DNA of 64,000 nt from CBDBIK01 sp965206145 (GTDB taxonomy: Bacteria; Pseudomonadota; Alphaproteobacteria; TMED109), in contig CBDBIK010000008.1 of NCBI GenBank assembly GCA_965206145.1, forward strand, positions 1 to 64,000, in the 5' to 3' direction. Of this stretch, positions 8,497-16,963 are shown piece after piece (positions within the stretch are counted from its first letter, which is position 1; each line of letters starts with the position of its first letter). A program made the translations under genes and the position numbers. The notes under the pieces were generated by a model. The model was not told where the DNA came from, did not search any database, and was given only the letters and a program-made list of their open reading frames with translations.

Positions 8497-11007
8497 TTAA
8501 TGCTGCAAAATCTCGTTTTTCGGGTCGTAGGGGGATTCGGCGATGACCGTGGCTTTGTGGGCCTTGCCCAGGATTTCGATTTCCAGCTGTGCGCCAACCA
8601 CGGCGAGGTCGGGGCGCACCAGGCCGAGGGCGAGGGATTTTTCGGTGCGGAAACCGTAGCCGCCGGAGGTGGCGCGGCCAACCAGTTCGCCGTGTTGGTA
8701 GATAGCCTCGGAGCCGCGCGCGTCGGCGTCGGTGGTGTCGTGAACTTCCAGCGTCACGAATGCGTTTTGGAAGCCGCGTTTTTGCCACGCGAGCAACGCG
8801 CGCTTGCCGGGGAAGTCTTCCGGTTTGTCGGTGCGCACGAAGCGGTCGAGGCCGGATTCCAGCGCGGCGTATTCGATGGACAACTCGCGCGGAATCAGGC
8901 GGTAGGATTTTTCCAGACGCATGGAATCCATGGCGCGGATGCCGAACGGTTTGATGCCGTGTTCGGCACCAGCTTCCATCACGCGGTCGAAGATGTAGTT
9001 TTGCATCTCGATGGGGTGGTGCAGCTCAAAGCCGAGTTCGCCGACGAAGTTGACGCGCAACGCGTGGGCCTGGGCGGCGCCGATGTTGATGAATTTTCCG
9101 CTCAGCCACTTGAAATTATCCCCGCCGAGGTCGGTGTCGGTGAGTTTTTGCAGCAGCGCGCGCGATTGCGGGCCGGCGATGACCAGCACGCCGTTTTTGG
9201 TGGTGATGTTGCCGATGGAAATGTCGCCGCCGGGCGGTTTGTGTTTGCACAAACAATCCCAGTCGTGGCGTTCCATCGCGCCGGCGGAGACCAGATAATA
9301 GTGCTCGTCGGCCATTTTATAAACGGTGAACTCGGCGCGCACGCCGCCGTTGCCGGCCAGCAAGTGGCACAGCCCGACGCGCCCGGCGGTCTGGGGGATG
9401 CGGTTGGCGAACAGCGATTCCAACCACGCACCGGCACCGTTGCCGGCGACATAAAATTTGGAAAACGCCGACATATCGAGCACGCCGACCCGGTCGCGCA
9501 CCTGCATACATTCTTCGCCGACAAATCGGTGGTAGTTGGAGCGTCGGAAGGCGTATTTTTCGACGATGCGCCCGTCGTCAAGGGGCGGTGAGGTGTTGGT
9601 GCCGAGCAGCACGTCGCCGCTGCCGACTTCATCCGCCGGCAATTCATAACCCGCCGGCGCGAACCAGTTGGGTCGCTCCCAACCGTACACGCGCCCGAAC
9701 ACCGCCCCCAACGCTTTCATGCGGTCGTAGCACGGCGTGGTTTTGAGCGGTGCGGCGGCGGCGCGTTCTTCGTCGGGGAAGTGGTTGGTGAAGACGTTGC
9801 GGTACGCCTCTTCGTTTTTTTCCCGCAGGTAGCCGCGCGCCGCGTAGGGCCCGAAACGGCGCGGGTCCACGCCCATCATGTCCACCGTGGGCTCACCGTC
9901 CACGATCCATTCGGCCAGTTGCCAGCCGGCGCCACCGGCGGCGGTGACGCCGAAACTGTGGCCTTCGTTTAGCCAGAAATTTTTAAGGCCCCAGGCCGGG
10001 CCGACGATGGGATTGCCGTCCGGGGTGTAGGCGATGGCGCCGTTGTAGATTTGCTTGACTCCCACTTCGCCGAACGCCGGGACGCGCTTGATGCAGGCTT
10101 CAATGTGCGGCTCAAGCCGATCGAGGTCACCCTCGAACAGCTCGTTCTCGCAGGAATCCGCGGGGCCGTCCACATAGCAACAGGGCGCGCCGCGCTCGTA
10201 GATACCGAGAATCAGGCCGCCGGCCTCTTCGCGCAGGTAGTAGCCGGCGTCGGATTCGCGCAATACCCCCTGCTCCGGCAGGCCTTGCGCCTTGCGGGCG
10301 AGGATTTCCGGATGCGGCTCGGTGACGATGTATTGGTGCTCCACGGGAATGACCGGAACGTCAAGGCCCACCATCTGGCCGGTTTTGCGGGCGAAATTGC
10401 CGCTGCACGATACTACGTGCTCACAGGCGATATCGCCTTTGTCGGTGTGCACCAGCCAGCCGTCGCCGCGCGCCTGGATGGCGGTGACCTGGGTGTGCCG
10501 GTAGATTTCTGCGCCCCGGCTGCGCGCGCCCCTGGCCAGCGCGGTGGTCAGGTCGTTGGGCTGGATGTAGCCGTCCTCGGGATGCTGGATGGCACCCACC
10601 AGGCCGTCGGTGTTGCACATCGGCCAGATTTCCTTGACTTCACCGGGGGTCAGGAAGTTGATCTGGACGCCGACGGTCTTGCCCACGCCGGCGTAGTAGC
10701 GGTATTCGTCCATGCGGTCTTCGGTGCACGCCAGCCGGATGTTGCTGACCGGGCGGAAACCCACCGACAGCCCGGTTTCCTGCTCCAGCGCCTGATAGAA
10801 CGCCACCGAATACTGGTGCAGCTTGCCCACCGAGTAACTCATGTTGAAAAGCGGCAGCAATCCGGCGGCGTGCCAGGTGGAGCCGGAGGTCAGCTCCTTG
10901 CGCTCCACCAACACCACGTCGCTCCAGCCTTTTTTGGCCAGATGATACAGGGCGCTCACGCCCACCACGCCGCCGCCGATGACGACAACTTTGGCTTGAG
11001 ATTTCAT
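8497..11007 (-). CDS. Dimethylglycine/sarcosine dehydrogenase-like flavoprotein
   Basis: An 836-residue two-part enzyme of the DMGDH/SARDH family, which demethylates N-methylglycines and passes the methylene group to tetrahydrofolate. The start at 11007 is chosen because the FAD-binding GxGxxG (VVVIGGGVVGVSALYHLAKKG) then sits at the N-terminus; the reading frame stays open 96 codons further upstream without homology. The covalent-FAD region reads TSGSTWHAAGL, with the flavin-linking histidine present. The C-terminal 400 residues form a GcvT-like folate-binding domain (DRVGVLDMSAFSKFYV, then LGFELHHPIE and GYGFRTEKSLALGLVRPD). Cytoplasmic. It probably takes part in glycine betaine or choline catabolism. 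It stands alone, facing away from dnaA. Confidence 0.92.
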   Translation of the reverse strand: MKSQAKVVVIGGGVVGVSALYHLAKKGWSDVVLVERKELTSGSTWHAAGLLPLFNMSYSVGKLHQYSVAFYQALEQETGLSVGFRPVSNIRLACTEDRMDEYRYYAGVGKTVGVQINFLTPGEVKEIWPMCNTDGLVGAIQHPEDGYIQPNDLTTALARGARSRGAEIYRHTQVTAIQARGDGWLVHTDKGDIACEHVVSCSGNFARKTGQMVGLDVPVIPVEHQYIVTEPHPEILARKAQGLPEQGVLRESDAGYYLREEAGGLILGIYERGAPCCYVDGPADSCENELFEGDLDRLEPHIEACIKRVPAFGEVGVKQIYNGAIAYTPDGNPIVGPAWGLKNFWLNEGHSFGVTAAGGAGWQLAEWIVDGEPTVDMMGVDPRRFGPYAARGYLREKNEEAYRNVFTNHFPDEERAAAAPLKTTPCYDRMKALGAVFGRVYGWERPNWFAPAGYELPADEVGSGDVLLGTNTSPPLDDGRIVEKYAFRRSNYHRFVGEECMQVRDRVGVLDMSAFSKFYVAGNGAGAWLESLFANRIPQTAGRVGLCHLLAGNGGVRAEFTVYKMADEHYYLVSAGAMERHDWDCLCKHKPPGGDISIGNITTKNGVLVIAGPQSRALLQKLTDTDLGGDNFKWLSGKFINIGAAQAHALRVNFVGELGFELHHPIEMQNYIFDRVMEAGAEHGIKPFGIRAMDSMRLEKSYRLIPRELSIEYAALESGLDRFVRTDKPEDFPGKRALLAWQKRGFQNAFVTLEVHDTTDADARGSEAIYQHGELVGRATSGGYGFRTEKSLALGLVRPDLAVVGAQLEIEILGKAHKATVIAESPYDPKNEILQH

Positions 11008-11399
11008 AATGGTATCCCGCAGTGGGGTTGGTGGGGCCGGTGTTTCGGCGACCGGGTTGTGGGTGATGGGTGATGGACCAGGGGCGATTTTGCCGGTAAC
11101 GCTGGCCCGGCCTGCGCAACGCCGGTGCGACACGCCGGTGCGACACGACCAGGCTGATAGTGTATCACGCCAGCGCATTCCTTCACTCAGACTACTCAGG
11201 CTGCGCGGGCCATTCAGGCCATTCAAGCAGCGCCGGGGCGGGGAGCCGCGTGGGGATTTCACCGAGTAATCATGGCCTTTGGGGTGGTTTCCCATGCGCC
11301 GTGGAAAATATCAGCAGGATTGATACATTCGTTCTGGAAAACCCACCCCAACAGAAGTACACTTACCCCTCCCGGAGAAGCCACCAACAGTCTCGGAGC
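11008..11399. other. Intergenic, no gene seen
   Basis: About 390 bp upstream of the dehydrogenase gene. Open frames here have no recognisable protein character. It should contain the dehydrogenase promoter on the minus strand. Short self-similar segments (GGGCCATTCAGGCCATTCA) suggest decayed tandem repeats. Confidence 0.5.
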
Positions 11400-11634
11400 G
11401 GTCTCATCAGAGGCGCCGGTATCGGAGAGCCGCAGGCGCTGGTCTCGGAGGGCCGCAGGCGCCGGTATCGGAGGGCCGCATCAGCCGGTATCGCAGAGGC
11501 GCTGGTATCGGAGGGCGCTGGTATTGGAGTGGCCACCAGCCGGTATCCCAGAGGCGCTGGTATCGGGTGGTCGTATCGGAGCGGTTGCATCAGAGCGGTT
11601 GCATCAGAGCGGTTGCATCAGAGCGGTTGCATCA
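11400..11634. repeat. Compound tandem repeat upstream of dnaA
   Basis: The first part is a degenerate array built on a unit like GGCGCTGGTATCGGAGG, about 18-27 bp between copies, seen roughly eight times from 11408 to 11570. It passes into four exact copies of the 14-bp unit GAGCGGTTGCATCA at 11579-11634. There is no unique spacer between conserved repeats, so it is not a CRISPR. No coding role is evident. Confidence 0.85.
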
Positions 11635-11788
11635 GAGTAGCCAGAAGCCGCCGGTGCGGATGGTAAATAGAAAGGCGGCGGCAACCCACTAGGACGGGCA
11701 CCGGAAAATCCCGGGGGATGATTGCGATATTTTTTTGCGAGACGGGGCGACGGGCGGTTCGGGCGGTGGGTTGGGCTGGTTGGTCGTT

Positions 11789-11902
11789 GGTTTTTCTAAG
11801 GGTTTTTATAAGGGTTTTGGTGCGGGTTTTGATAAGGTTTTTGTGAGACTGTTTTTTGTGAGACATTTTGTGAGACTTTTTGTGAGACTTTTTTTATGAG
11901 AC
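11789..11902. repeat. T-rich 12-mer iteration directly upstream of dnaA (possible unwinding element)
   Basis: Nine successive T-rich units of 12-15 bp: four of the type GGTTTTTATAAG (11789-11836), then five of the type TTTTTGTGAGAC (11837-11902). They end about 30 bp before the dnaA start. The composition contrasts sharply with the GC-rich surroundings. Iterated T-rich 12-13-mers next to dnaA are a known feature of DNA-unwinding elements at bacterial origins. That role is inferred here. Confidence 0.7.
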
Positions 11903-11930
11903 TGCCTGAGCGAGTTTGGCGCGTTTGAAC

Positions 11931-13265
11931 ATGCTTCCAATCTGGAACGATTGCATCGAGCAAATGCGACCGCGCCTGACGGCCGGGGACATTACCCAAT
12001 ACTTCGCGCCGCTGTACCCTGTGTTGCGGGACGACACGCTGAAACTGCTCGCCCCCAACCGCTATGTCTGCGACCACGTGAAGAAAAACTTCCTCGACCA
12101 CATCGAAAAAACCGTGAAGCGGCTGAACAAAAGCATCGGTCTGGTGCAAGTGGAAATCGGCAGCCACAGCTCCGCGCCGGCCACCACCGCGCAGCAGGCA
12201 AACGGCAAAACGGTAAACGGCAAAGCGACACCCGGCCCCGGCAGCCCACTGGATCCCAGTTACACCTTTGACAGCCACGTCGCGGGCAGCTCCAACGAGT
12301 TGGCGCGGGCGGCGGCGCAACAGGTCGGCGAGCATCCGGGCCGCTCCCGGAATTACAACCCGCTGTTCATCTACGGCGGGGTCGGCCTCGGCAAAACCCA
12401 CCTGATGCAAGCCGCCGGACACCTGATTGTGAAAACCAACCCCGGCGCCCGGGTCATGTACGTGAGTTCGGAAGTGTTCGTAAGCGACATGGTGAACGCG
12501 CTCAAAAACAACGCCATGAACGAGTTCAAGCGCCGCTACCGCTCACCGGAAGCGCTGCTCATAGACGACATTCAGTTCTTGACCCGCAAGGACAAATCCC
12601 AGGAAGAGTTCTTCCACACCTTCAACACGCTGCTGGAAGGCGCCCAGCAGATTATTATCACCAGCGACCGCCTTCCCAACGCCATCCGCGACGTGGGCGA
12701 GCGGCTGATTTCCCGCTTCAACGGCGGCTATGCGGTGGCCATTGACCCGCCGGAACTGGAGACCCGGGTCGCCATCGTGGAAAAGAAAGCCCTGGAGCGG
12801 GGCGTCGAGTTGCCCCACGACGTGGCTTTTTTCGTGGCCAGCGCGATCCGCTCCAACATCCGCGACCTGGAAGGCGCATTGCACAGCATTCTCGCAAGCG
12901 CCGGCTTCAGCGGCCGTCCGCCGGACGTGGACCTCGCCCGGGAAGCCCTCAAGGACCGGTTGGCATACCAGGAGCGGCGCACCAGCATCGATAACATCCA
13001 GCAGACCGTGGCCGAATACTACAAACTACGCGTCTCCGACCTGCTTTCCAAAAAACGCGCCCGGGATATCGCCCGCCCCCGCCAGATGGCGATGTTCCTG
13101 GCCAAGGAACTCACTTCCCTGAGCCTGCCCCAAATCGGTGACCGCTTCGGCGGCCGCGACCATACCACCGTCCTGCACGCCTGCCGCCGAATCACCGAGC
13201 TTTTGCAGACCGACGCCAAAATAAAAGAGGATTACCGGAACCTGCAGCGTCTGTTTGGTGTATAA
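11931..13265 (+). CDS. dnaA: Chromosomal replication initiator protein DnaA
   Basis: DnaA binds 9-bp boxes at oriC and melts the origin. The 444-residue protein has domain I beginning MLPIWNDCIEQM, a Gly/Ala/Asn-rich domain II linker (residues about 85-115), an AAA+ domain III with Walker A GGVGLGKTH and Walker B LLIDDIQFL, and the domain IV signature ending IGDRFGGRDHTTVLHACR. ATG 11931 is preferred because the conserved tryptophan then lies at residue 5, as in other DnaA proteins. TTG 11916 is an in-frame alternative. No clear Shine-Dalgarno is present at either. dnaN follows after 183 bp. Confidence 0.97.
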   Translation: MLPIWNDCIEQMRPRLTAGDITQYFAPLYPVLRDDTLKLLAPNRYVCDHVKKNFLDHIEKTVKRLNKSIGLVQVEIGSHSSAPATTAQQANGKTVNGKATPGPGSPLDPSYTFDSHVAGSSNELARAAAQQVGEHPGRSRNYNPLFIYGGVGLGKTHLMQAAGHLIVKTNPGARVMYVSSEVFVSDMVNALKNNAMNEFKRRYRSPEALLIDDIQFLTRKDKSQEEFFHTFNTLLEGAQQIIITSDRLPNAIRDVGERLISRFNGGYAVAIDPPELETRVAIVEKKALERGVELPHDVAFFVASAIRSNIRDLEGALHSILASAGFSGRPPDVDLAREALKDRLAYQERRTSIDNIQQTVAEYYKLRVSDLLSKKRARDIARPRQMAMFLAKELTSLSLPQIGDRFGGRDHTTVLHACRRITELLQTDAKIKEDYRNLQRLFGV

Positions 13266-13448
13266 CTGGTTTATTTCCTGTGGACAACCGGGTATGAAAT
13301 TGTTACCCACAATCGGTCATTTCGTTTTACAATACTTGCCTGCGCAGTTGTGCACGTGCTTTTCAGATATAACTTACTGATAATAAAGGGTTAATTTCGG
13401 TAATCCACAAATCCACAATGCCTAACACAGTAACTACCAAGTAAAGAC
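13266..13448. other. Candidate oriC: dnaA-dnaN intergenic region with DnaA-box-like 9-mers
   Basis: This AT-rich gap holds several near matches to the DnaA box TTATCCACA. TGTGGACAA at 13279-13287 (reverse orientation) and TTACCCACA at 13303-13311 each have one mismatch; TAATCCACA at 13401-13409 has one; AAATCCACA at 13409-13417 has two. Between them lies an AT-rich tract (GATATAACTTACTGATAATA) suited to melting. dnaA-dnaN gaps serve as origins in several bacteria. The choice between this gap and the T-rich array upstream of dnaA is open. Confidence 0.6.
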
Positions 13449-14558
13449 ATGAAATTTAAGATCGATAGAGAGAAAATTCTCCCGACGCTGAGCCTGGTGA
13501 GTAGCGTGGTGGAAAAACGCCAGACCTTGCCGATTTTAGCCAACCTCTTTTTCGACCTGAACGATGGAAAGTTACGGGTGGTGGGTACCGATCTGGAAGT
13601 GGAAATCTCTGAAACCGCCGACCAGGTCCAGGGCGAAAATGGCGCATTCACAGTATCCACGCAAAAGTTCCTCGATATTGCGCGGATGTTACCGGAAAAT
13701 GCGGCCATCTCCCTCAAACAGGAAAAAGACAAAGTGGTCATCACCTCCGGGCGAAGTCGCTACACGCTGAAGACCCTGCCGGCCCCCGAGTTCCCCAGGA
13801 TTGAAACCGATAACTGGGAAGAACGCTTTAAAATCAATCAGTTAAAACTCAAATCCTTGCTGGACAAAACCGCTTTTGCGATGGCGGTGCAGGACGTGCG
13901 CTATTATCTAAACGGCGTGTTGCTGGAGCTCTCCACAAAGCAACTTCGCGCCATCGCCACCGATGGCCACCGCCTGGCCCAATCCGAAGTGGATATCGAC
14001 CTCGAGTTGAGCGAGTCCCGAGAACTGATCGTGCCACGCAAGGCGGTGGCCGAAATTACCCGCTTCATTGACGAAGACCCAAAAACCGAGCTGGACGTCG
14101 AAATAACCCCCAAACACCTCAAAATAAGCAAGGGGGATACTGCGCTCATCACCAAGTTGATTGACGGGAAATTCCCGGAATTCAAGGAGGTTCTCGAAAA
14201 TGTCTTCGACATCGTCATCCGCGTCAACCGTTCGGAATTCATCGACACCTTGAACCGCGTCGCGGTGCTGACCGCCGCCAACGACCGCTTCCGGGGGGTC
14301 AGGGTCAGCCTTGAGGAAGGCAACCTGCGGGTCACCGCCAATAATCAGGAGCAGGAAGAGGCGGTGGAGGAAATGGCGGTGGAATACAAGGGAAATTCCG
14401 TGGAAGTTGGGTACAATGTCGTGTACCTGATAGATGCCGCCCGGGCGGGCACCAGCGAAACCATCGAGTTGCACCTACAGGGAAACGACGGAATCTGCAT
14501 CATCAAACAACCCGACGACAAACGCACCATCTGGCTGATTATGCCCATGCGGATTTAA
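13449..14558 (+). CDS. dnaN: DNA polymerase III sliding clamp, beta subunit
   Basis: The beta clamp is a dimeric ring that tethers DNA polymerase III to template. The 369-residue length is normal (E. coli 366). It shows the three repeated clamp domains, with MKFKIDREKILPTLSLVSSVVEKRQTLPIL at the N-terminus split over family landmarks KRQTLPIL, YYLNGVLLE, ATDGHRLA and the C-terminal motif IWLIMPMRI, which forms the partner-binding pocket. recF, which usually follows dnaN, is absent; the next gene on this strand is gyrB 4.8 kb away. Confidence 0.97.
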   Translation: MKFKIDREKILPTLSLVSSVVEKRQTLPILANLFFDLNDGKLRVVGTDLEVEISETADQVQGENGAFTVSTQKFLDIARMLPENAAISLKQEKDKVVITSGRSRYTLKTLPAPEFPRIETDNWEERFKINQLKLKSLLDKTAFAMAVQDVRYYLNGVLLELSTKQLRAIATDGHRLAQSEVDIDLELSESRELIVPRKAVAEITRFIDEDPKTELDVEITPKHLKISKGDTALITKLIDGKFPEFKEVLENVFDIVIRVNRSEFIDTLNRVAVLTAANDRFRGVRVSLEEGNLRVTANNQEQEEAVEEMAVEYKGNSVEVGYNVVYLIDAARAGTSETIELHLQGNDGICIIKQPDDKRTIWLIMPMRI

Positions 14559-14635
14559 TCCGCCCCGGCTGGGAGGCCAGCCCGAACCGGCGCCTGCTGG
14601 TGGCGCCACCCAGCCACTGCCCAAAAATCCCAAGA

Positions 14636-14651
14636 TGTTTCACGTGAAACA
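14636..14651. promoter_or_regulatory. parS centromere site 1
   Basis: The 16-bp palindrome TGTTTCACGTGAAACA is an exact match to the bacterial parS consensus bound by ParB. It lies 77 bp after dnaN, as expected for origin-proximal chromosome segregation sites. parA and parB are not in the window. Confidence 0.93.
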
Positions 14652-14830
14652 TCGTCAAACCACCCCTCCCCAATTATTGCGGCTTTGGGTGCCCCGATAG
14701 GCTCGGACCGGCCTGAAACGCCAATTTTCCAGCAGCCGGGCTGAAAATTCACCGTTTTGGCTATCCCCCAGTACCACCGAAAACACGAAATCCGGTGGCA
14801 TCGTTGCCAGCACGATTGCCTCTAGCGCAA

Positions 14831-14846
14831 TGTTTCACGTGAAACA
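14831..14846. promoter_or_regulatory. parS centromere site 2
   Basis: A second exact copy of TGTTTCACGTGAAACA, 195 bp after the first. Open frames starting inside it (MFHVKH...) are a common artefact of parS and are not genes. The rest of 14559-15004 shows no gene. Confidence 0.93.
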
Positions 14847-15004
14847 CGCTGGAACCAGTTTGGCCCGGGTGTGCGGACATTCCCTGAGGCCCCTGAAATC
14901 GTTCCTCTCCAGAGGGCGGGCGGAAAATCTAATCGGGACTGTCCTGTATAACACCATAAAGTGTGCTATTCTGGGATCAATGCGAAGGCGTAGGGTAAGC
15001 AGAT

Positions 15005-15043
15005 TAAATAAAAAGGGCTGCCACGGCGAACCAGTGGCAGCCC
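15005..15043 (-). terminator. Rho-independent terminator of the pot operon
   Basis: A 10-bp perfect stem, GGGCTGCCAC paired with GTGGCAGCCC around a 9-nt loop (15015-15043), is followed on the minus strand by TTTTTATTTAATCT. It lies about 25 bp after the potD stop, so it ends transcription of potABCD. Confidence 0.9.
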
Positions 15044-15068
15044 GGGAAAACGAGCGGGTGAGCGAGGG

Positions 15069-16115
15069 TTACTTCTGTAGCTCGGTCCAGATCGCGGTAT
15101 ACAGCTTAGTCGCTTCCGGCGAACAGGCCGGCAGGAACTTGCCGGCGTCGGCCAGTTCAGGGGCGATGAAAACCTCCGGCGCGTTCTTCATGTCGTCCGG
15201 CAGGAATTTCTCCGAACCCTTGATGCCATTGGCGTAGCGCGCGAACGCGGATATCAACGCGGCGTTTTCCGGCAACATGATGAAGTTCTGAAACAACTTA
15301 CCGTTTTCCACGTTTTTCGCGTCTTTCAGCACCGCAACGCTATCCATAAACAACGCGAATCCTTCCTGTGGATAGCCAAAACGCACATCCGGGTTTTTTG
15401 CACGGGCACGAAGCGACGCGCCGTTCCAGTACAGCGAAGCGGCCAGGTCGCGACCGGCGAACTGCTCGATGACGGCGTAGTCCATAGACAGCCAGTGTGG
15501 TTTAGCGGCCACCAACGTATCCCGCACTTTCCGCAACAGCGCCTTGTCGGTGGTACATGGCTTGCCGCCCAGATACATAATCGTGGAACTGATCACATCA
15601 TTCATTTCCGGCGCCACGTTGATTTTGCCTTTTAGTTCATCCGGCGGATCGAGATAGAGTGACGCGGTATTGATGTCGCCGGAGTAGACCGAGGTATCGA
15701 CGATCATACCGACGCTGCCCCACTGCCATGGGACGGTGTAGCGACGGCCCGGATCCCACTCCGGGTCAGAGAATTCGTCCAGCACGTTGGCAAAGTTCTC
15801 CATCTGGTCGGGGCGCGTTTCCAACAACAGGCCTTCGTTGATCCAAATTTGAACGTAGTTGGCGGAGGGCACCACCAGATCGTAGCCATGTCCGCCCGCC
15901 TTGACTTTGGCCAGCGCCGCATCGTTGGAGTCGAAGTCGGTGACGGTGACCTTCACGTCGTAAGTCTTTTCAAATTTGCTGATCAGCTCAGGGCTGGTGT
16001 AATTGCCCCAGTTGAACAGATGAAGCTCACCGGCAGCGAATGCGTTGCTCGACAAAGCGAGCACCGCAAAAGCGACAATAGCGTTTCTTGGTTTTATCAA
16101 CGTGTTTATCAGCAT
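15069..16115 (-). CDS. potD: Spermidine/putrescine ABC transporter, periplasmic binding protein
   Basis: A 348-residue PotD/PotF-type polyamine-binding protein. The N-terminus has a signal peptide (KPRNAIVAFAVLALSSNAFA, cleaved before AGELHLFNWGNY). Family landmarks include the LHLFNWGNYTSPELI start, YDLVVPSANYV, VPWQWGSVGM and ASLYWNGASL. A strong ribosome site (GAGGAGGA) precedes the ATG. It delivers polyamine to PotBC. It is the last gene of the minus-strand operon potA-potB-potC-potD and is followed by a strong terminator. The ligand preference (spermidine, putrescine or a related amine) cannot be set from sequence alone. Confidence 0.93.
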   Translation of the reverse strand: MLINTLIKPRNAIVAFAVLALSSNAFAAGELHLFNWGNYTSPELISKFEKTYDVKVTVTDFDSNDAALAKVKAGGHGYDLVVPSANYVQIWINEGLLLETRPDQMENFANVLDEFSDPEWDPGRRYTVPWQWGSVGMIVDTSVYSGDINTASLYLDPPDELKGKINVAPEMNDVISSTIMYLGGKPCTTDKALLRKVRDTLVAAKPHWLSMDYAVIEQFAGRDLAASLYWNGASLRARAKNPDVRFGYPQEGFALFMDSVAVLKDAKNVENGKLFQNFIMLPENAALISAFARYANGIKGSEKFLPDDMKNAPEVFIAPELADAGKFLPACSPEATKLYTAIWTELQK

Positions 16116-16149
16116 GGGATGTCCTCCTCATTAAGGTTATGGAAATAAA

Positions 16150-16959
16150 TTATCGGGTTTTCTTTCGATTCAAGCAAAAAATTATAGAAACAAACACTAT
16201 CGAGACCGCTAGTAATACAGTGGAAATGGCATTCATTTCCGGCGTGATTACTCGGCGCAACTGACCAAGCATATACGTGGGCAGCGTATCCTGTCCAGCG
16301 GATTTAACAAACTCGGTTATCACCACATCATCCAGGGATATAACAAACGCCAGCATCGCGCCGGCCAAAATCCCCGGCCACATGAGCGGCAAGGTTATGC
16401 TGCGGAAGCTTCGCCAGGGGGTGGCGTATAGATCCGCGGCCGCGGTTTCCATGGAAATATCCATATCCTGCAGCCTGGCGCGGATCGGCAAATAGGCGAA
16501 TGGAATGCAAAACGCGGTATGGGCCGCGACCAGGTAGACCAGCCCCTGGTAATCGGTGGCTTGTTTCACCACGGCAAAGCAGATGAGCAGCGCGACCGCC
16601 GTGACAATTTCGGGCACCATCAACGGTTGATTGATCAGGCTGTAGATGGCGGTTTGCCCGCGATAGGGGCGCGTGCGGGTGGTGCCCAGGGCCGCCATAG
16701 TGGCCAGGATGGTGGCGTACAACGCCGCCTGCACGGCAATGATCAGCGACCGCAAGGTGGCGTTCTGCACCAGGTCGTTTTGCCATGCGGAATAATACCA
16801 GCGCCACGAAAAACCCTCCCAAACCGCCAGCGAAGGGCCTGAGTTGAACGAATAACCAACCAGGGCGAGAATCGGCGCATACAACATGGCGAAGCACGCA
16901 ATGGCCGCCAGGGTGAACCCCGGCAATTTGCGCACAGAAAAAGCCTTGGCGCCGCGCAT
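16150..16959 (-). CDS. potC: Spermidine/putrescine ABC transporter permease
   Basis: An inner-membrane permease with six predicted helices and the EAA loop reading AAADLYATPWRSFRSITLPL, which contacts PotA. The ATG at 16959 is chosen because GAGG lies about 12 nt upstream and it falls 5 nt after the potB stop. ATG 16980 is an in-frame alternative that would overlap potB by 17 nt. It forms the translocation pore with PotB. The 5' end is tightly coupled to potB and the gap to potD is 34 bp. Confidence 0.93.
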   Translation of the reverse strand: MRGAKAFSVRKLPGFTLAAIACFAMLYAPILALVGYSFNSGPSLAVWEGFSWRWYYSAWQNDLVQNATLRSLIIAVQAALYATILATMAALGTTRTRPYRGQTAIYSLINQPLMVPEIVTAVALLICFAVVKQATDYQGLVYLVAAHTAFCIPFAYLPIRARLQDMDISMETAAADLYATPWRSFRSITLPLMWPGILAGAMLAFVISLDDVVITEFVKSAGQDTLPTYMLGQLRRVITPEMNAISTVLLAVSIVFVSIIFCLNRKKTR

Positions 16960-16963
16960 GACG

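Noticed and set aside
8464..9591. Plus-strand frame opposite the dehydrogenase
   Set aside because: Antisense to the conserved GcvT-like domain of the DMGDH-family gene.
11400..11634. Possible CRISPR array upstream of dnaA
   Set aside because: Units are contiguous and degenerate without unique spacers of constant length, and no cas genes are present.
14830..15237. Open frame starting MFHVKH
   Set aside because: It begins inside the parS palindrome, runs through the pot terminator and over potD antisense. MFHVKH is a standard parS artefact.
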